From Chloroflexota bacterium (GTDB lineage: Bacteria > Chloroflexota > Anaerolineae > Anaerolineales > Anaerolineaceae), in contig JAJUJY010000238.1 in the NCBI GenBank assembly GCA_029265085.1, forward strand, positions 1 to 5,241: a stretch of DNA of 5,241 bases, in the 5' to 3' direction. Positions within the stretch are counted from its first letter, which is position 1. Every line of letters starts with the position of its first letter. Positions 4,939-5,241 of this stretch are shown here, one piece after another. The translations under genes and the position numbers were made by a program. The notes below the pieces were generated by a model. The model was not told the origin of the DNA. It was given only the letters and a program-made list of their open reading frames with translations, and made no database searches.

Positions 4939-5241
4939 ATGCAAACTCATCGTAAGTGGTTTTTCATCTCAGCAGCTCGGATGCTGATCGCAGCCCTGTT
5001 TGTGGTGACTGCGTTTGGCCTGGGGGCAGCTGCACCAGTCCAGGCAGCGACTACGCTGTGCGTGGATCCTGGGAGCACTCCAACCTGTTATGCTACGATT
5101 CCTGAAGCTCTTGTTGCGGCCAGTGCTGGGGATACCATCCAGGTAGCAGCAGGCACCTATACCCAGAAATTAAGTATCAATAAGCCGGTAACGATCATTG
5201 GCGCTGGCGAAGGGCAGACCGTGATCAATCTTTCAGCCTAC
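4939..5241 (+). CDS. Secreted beta-helix (pectate-lyase-like fold) protein, 3' end cut off
   Basis: The first 101 codons of a gene that runs off the window with no stop. GAGG at 4930-4933 lies 5 bases before the ATG. A signal peptide is clear: basic MQTHRK, a hydrophobic core at about 16-31, and a likely cleavage after APVQA at residue 36. The mature part starts with a short segment holding two cysteines (41 and 50), possibly a disulfide. It continues with residues 51-98: YATIPEALVAASAGDTIQV, AAGTYTQKLSINKPVTIIG and then GAGEGQTVI. This is the usual opening of right-handed parallel beta-helix proteins (NosD/DUF1565-like), in which repeats follow. Such proteins are exported as polysaccharide-active enzymes, adhesins or surface-layer components; no catalytic residue is visible in this part, so no activity can be assigned. 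The gene follows a structured leader with a terminator and a GGTAAT-repeat promoter, so it appears tightly controlled. Confidence 0.85.
   Translation, partial: MQTHRKWFFISAARMLIAALFVVTAFGLGAAAPVQAATTLCVDPGSTPTCYATIPEALVAASAGDTIQVAAGTYTQKLSINKPVTIIGAGEGQTVINLSAY

Noticed and set aside
4673..4939. 88-codon minus-strand frame across the leader
   Set aside because: Its start lies opposite the ribosome binding site of the secreted-protein gene. It crosses leader hairpins, terminator and promoter, and shows no recognisable protein features.

Overview
The window reads as ordinary bacterial chromosome of moderate GC content with four plus-strand genes and well-defined intergenic control regions. A member of the Chloroflexota (Anaerolineae-like) is my best guess. 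The basis is family style only: a transporter with a SHOCT-like tail, a cytosolic TPR histidine kinase, a SlyD-type isomerase with a Gly/Cys tail, and a secreted beta-helix protein. No rRNA, tRNA, CRISPR array, insertion sequence or phage gene is visible.

Layout. Positions 1-132 hold no gene I can assign. A 12-helix major facilitator transporter (185-1804) follows, carrying an unusual soluble C-terminal module of about 125 residues. A 213-base gap holds an 11-bp-spaced direct repeat (1821-1837) and a promoter (1935-1964). Next is a soluble sensor kinase (2018-3922) with seven TPR repeats spaced exactly 40 residues, a coiled coil, and HisKA and HATPase domains. A strong promoter overlaps its stop codon and serves a SlyD-type peptidyl-prolyl isomerase (4009-4530), which ends at a clear intrinsic terminator (4551-4583). 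The last gene (from 4939, cut by the window edge) encodes a secreted beta-helix protein.

The most interesting part is the 408-base gap before that last gene. It holds a second copy of the 11-bp-spaced GGTAAT repeat, an extended -10 promoter, and about 250 bases of structured leader. The leader has a hairpin at the predicted RNA 5' end, a duplicated CATACACA arm competing for one partner, a hairpin whose 11-nt loop can form a pseudoknot, and an intrinsic terminator with eight Ts that ends 34 bases before the start codon. This is the signature of an attenuator or riboswitch, and I do not recognise its class.

The genes look independently transcribed rather than forming one operon: a -10 element of the form TGTGNTANNAT lies before each of the four. 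They share no obvious pathway, covering export, signalling, protein folding with possible metal handling, and the cell surface. The shared GGTAAT repeat upstream of the kinase and the surface-protein gene hints that one OmpR/PhoB-type regulator may control both.
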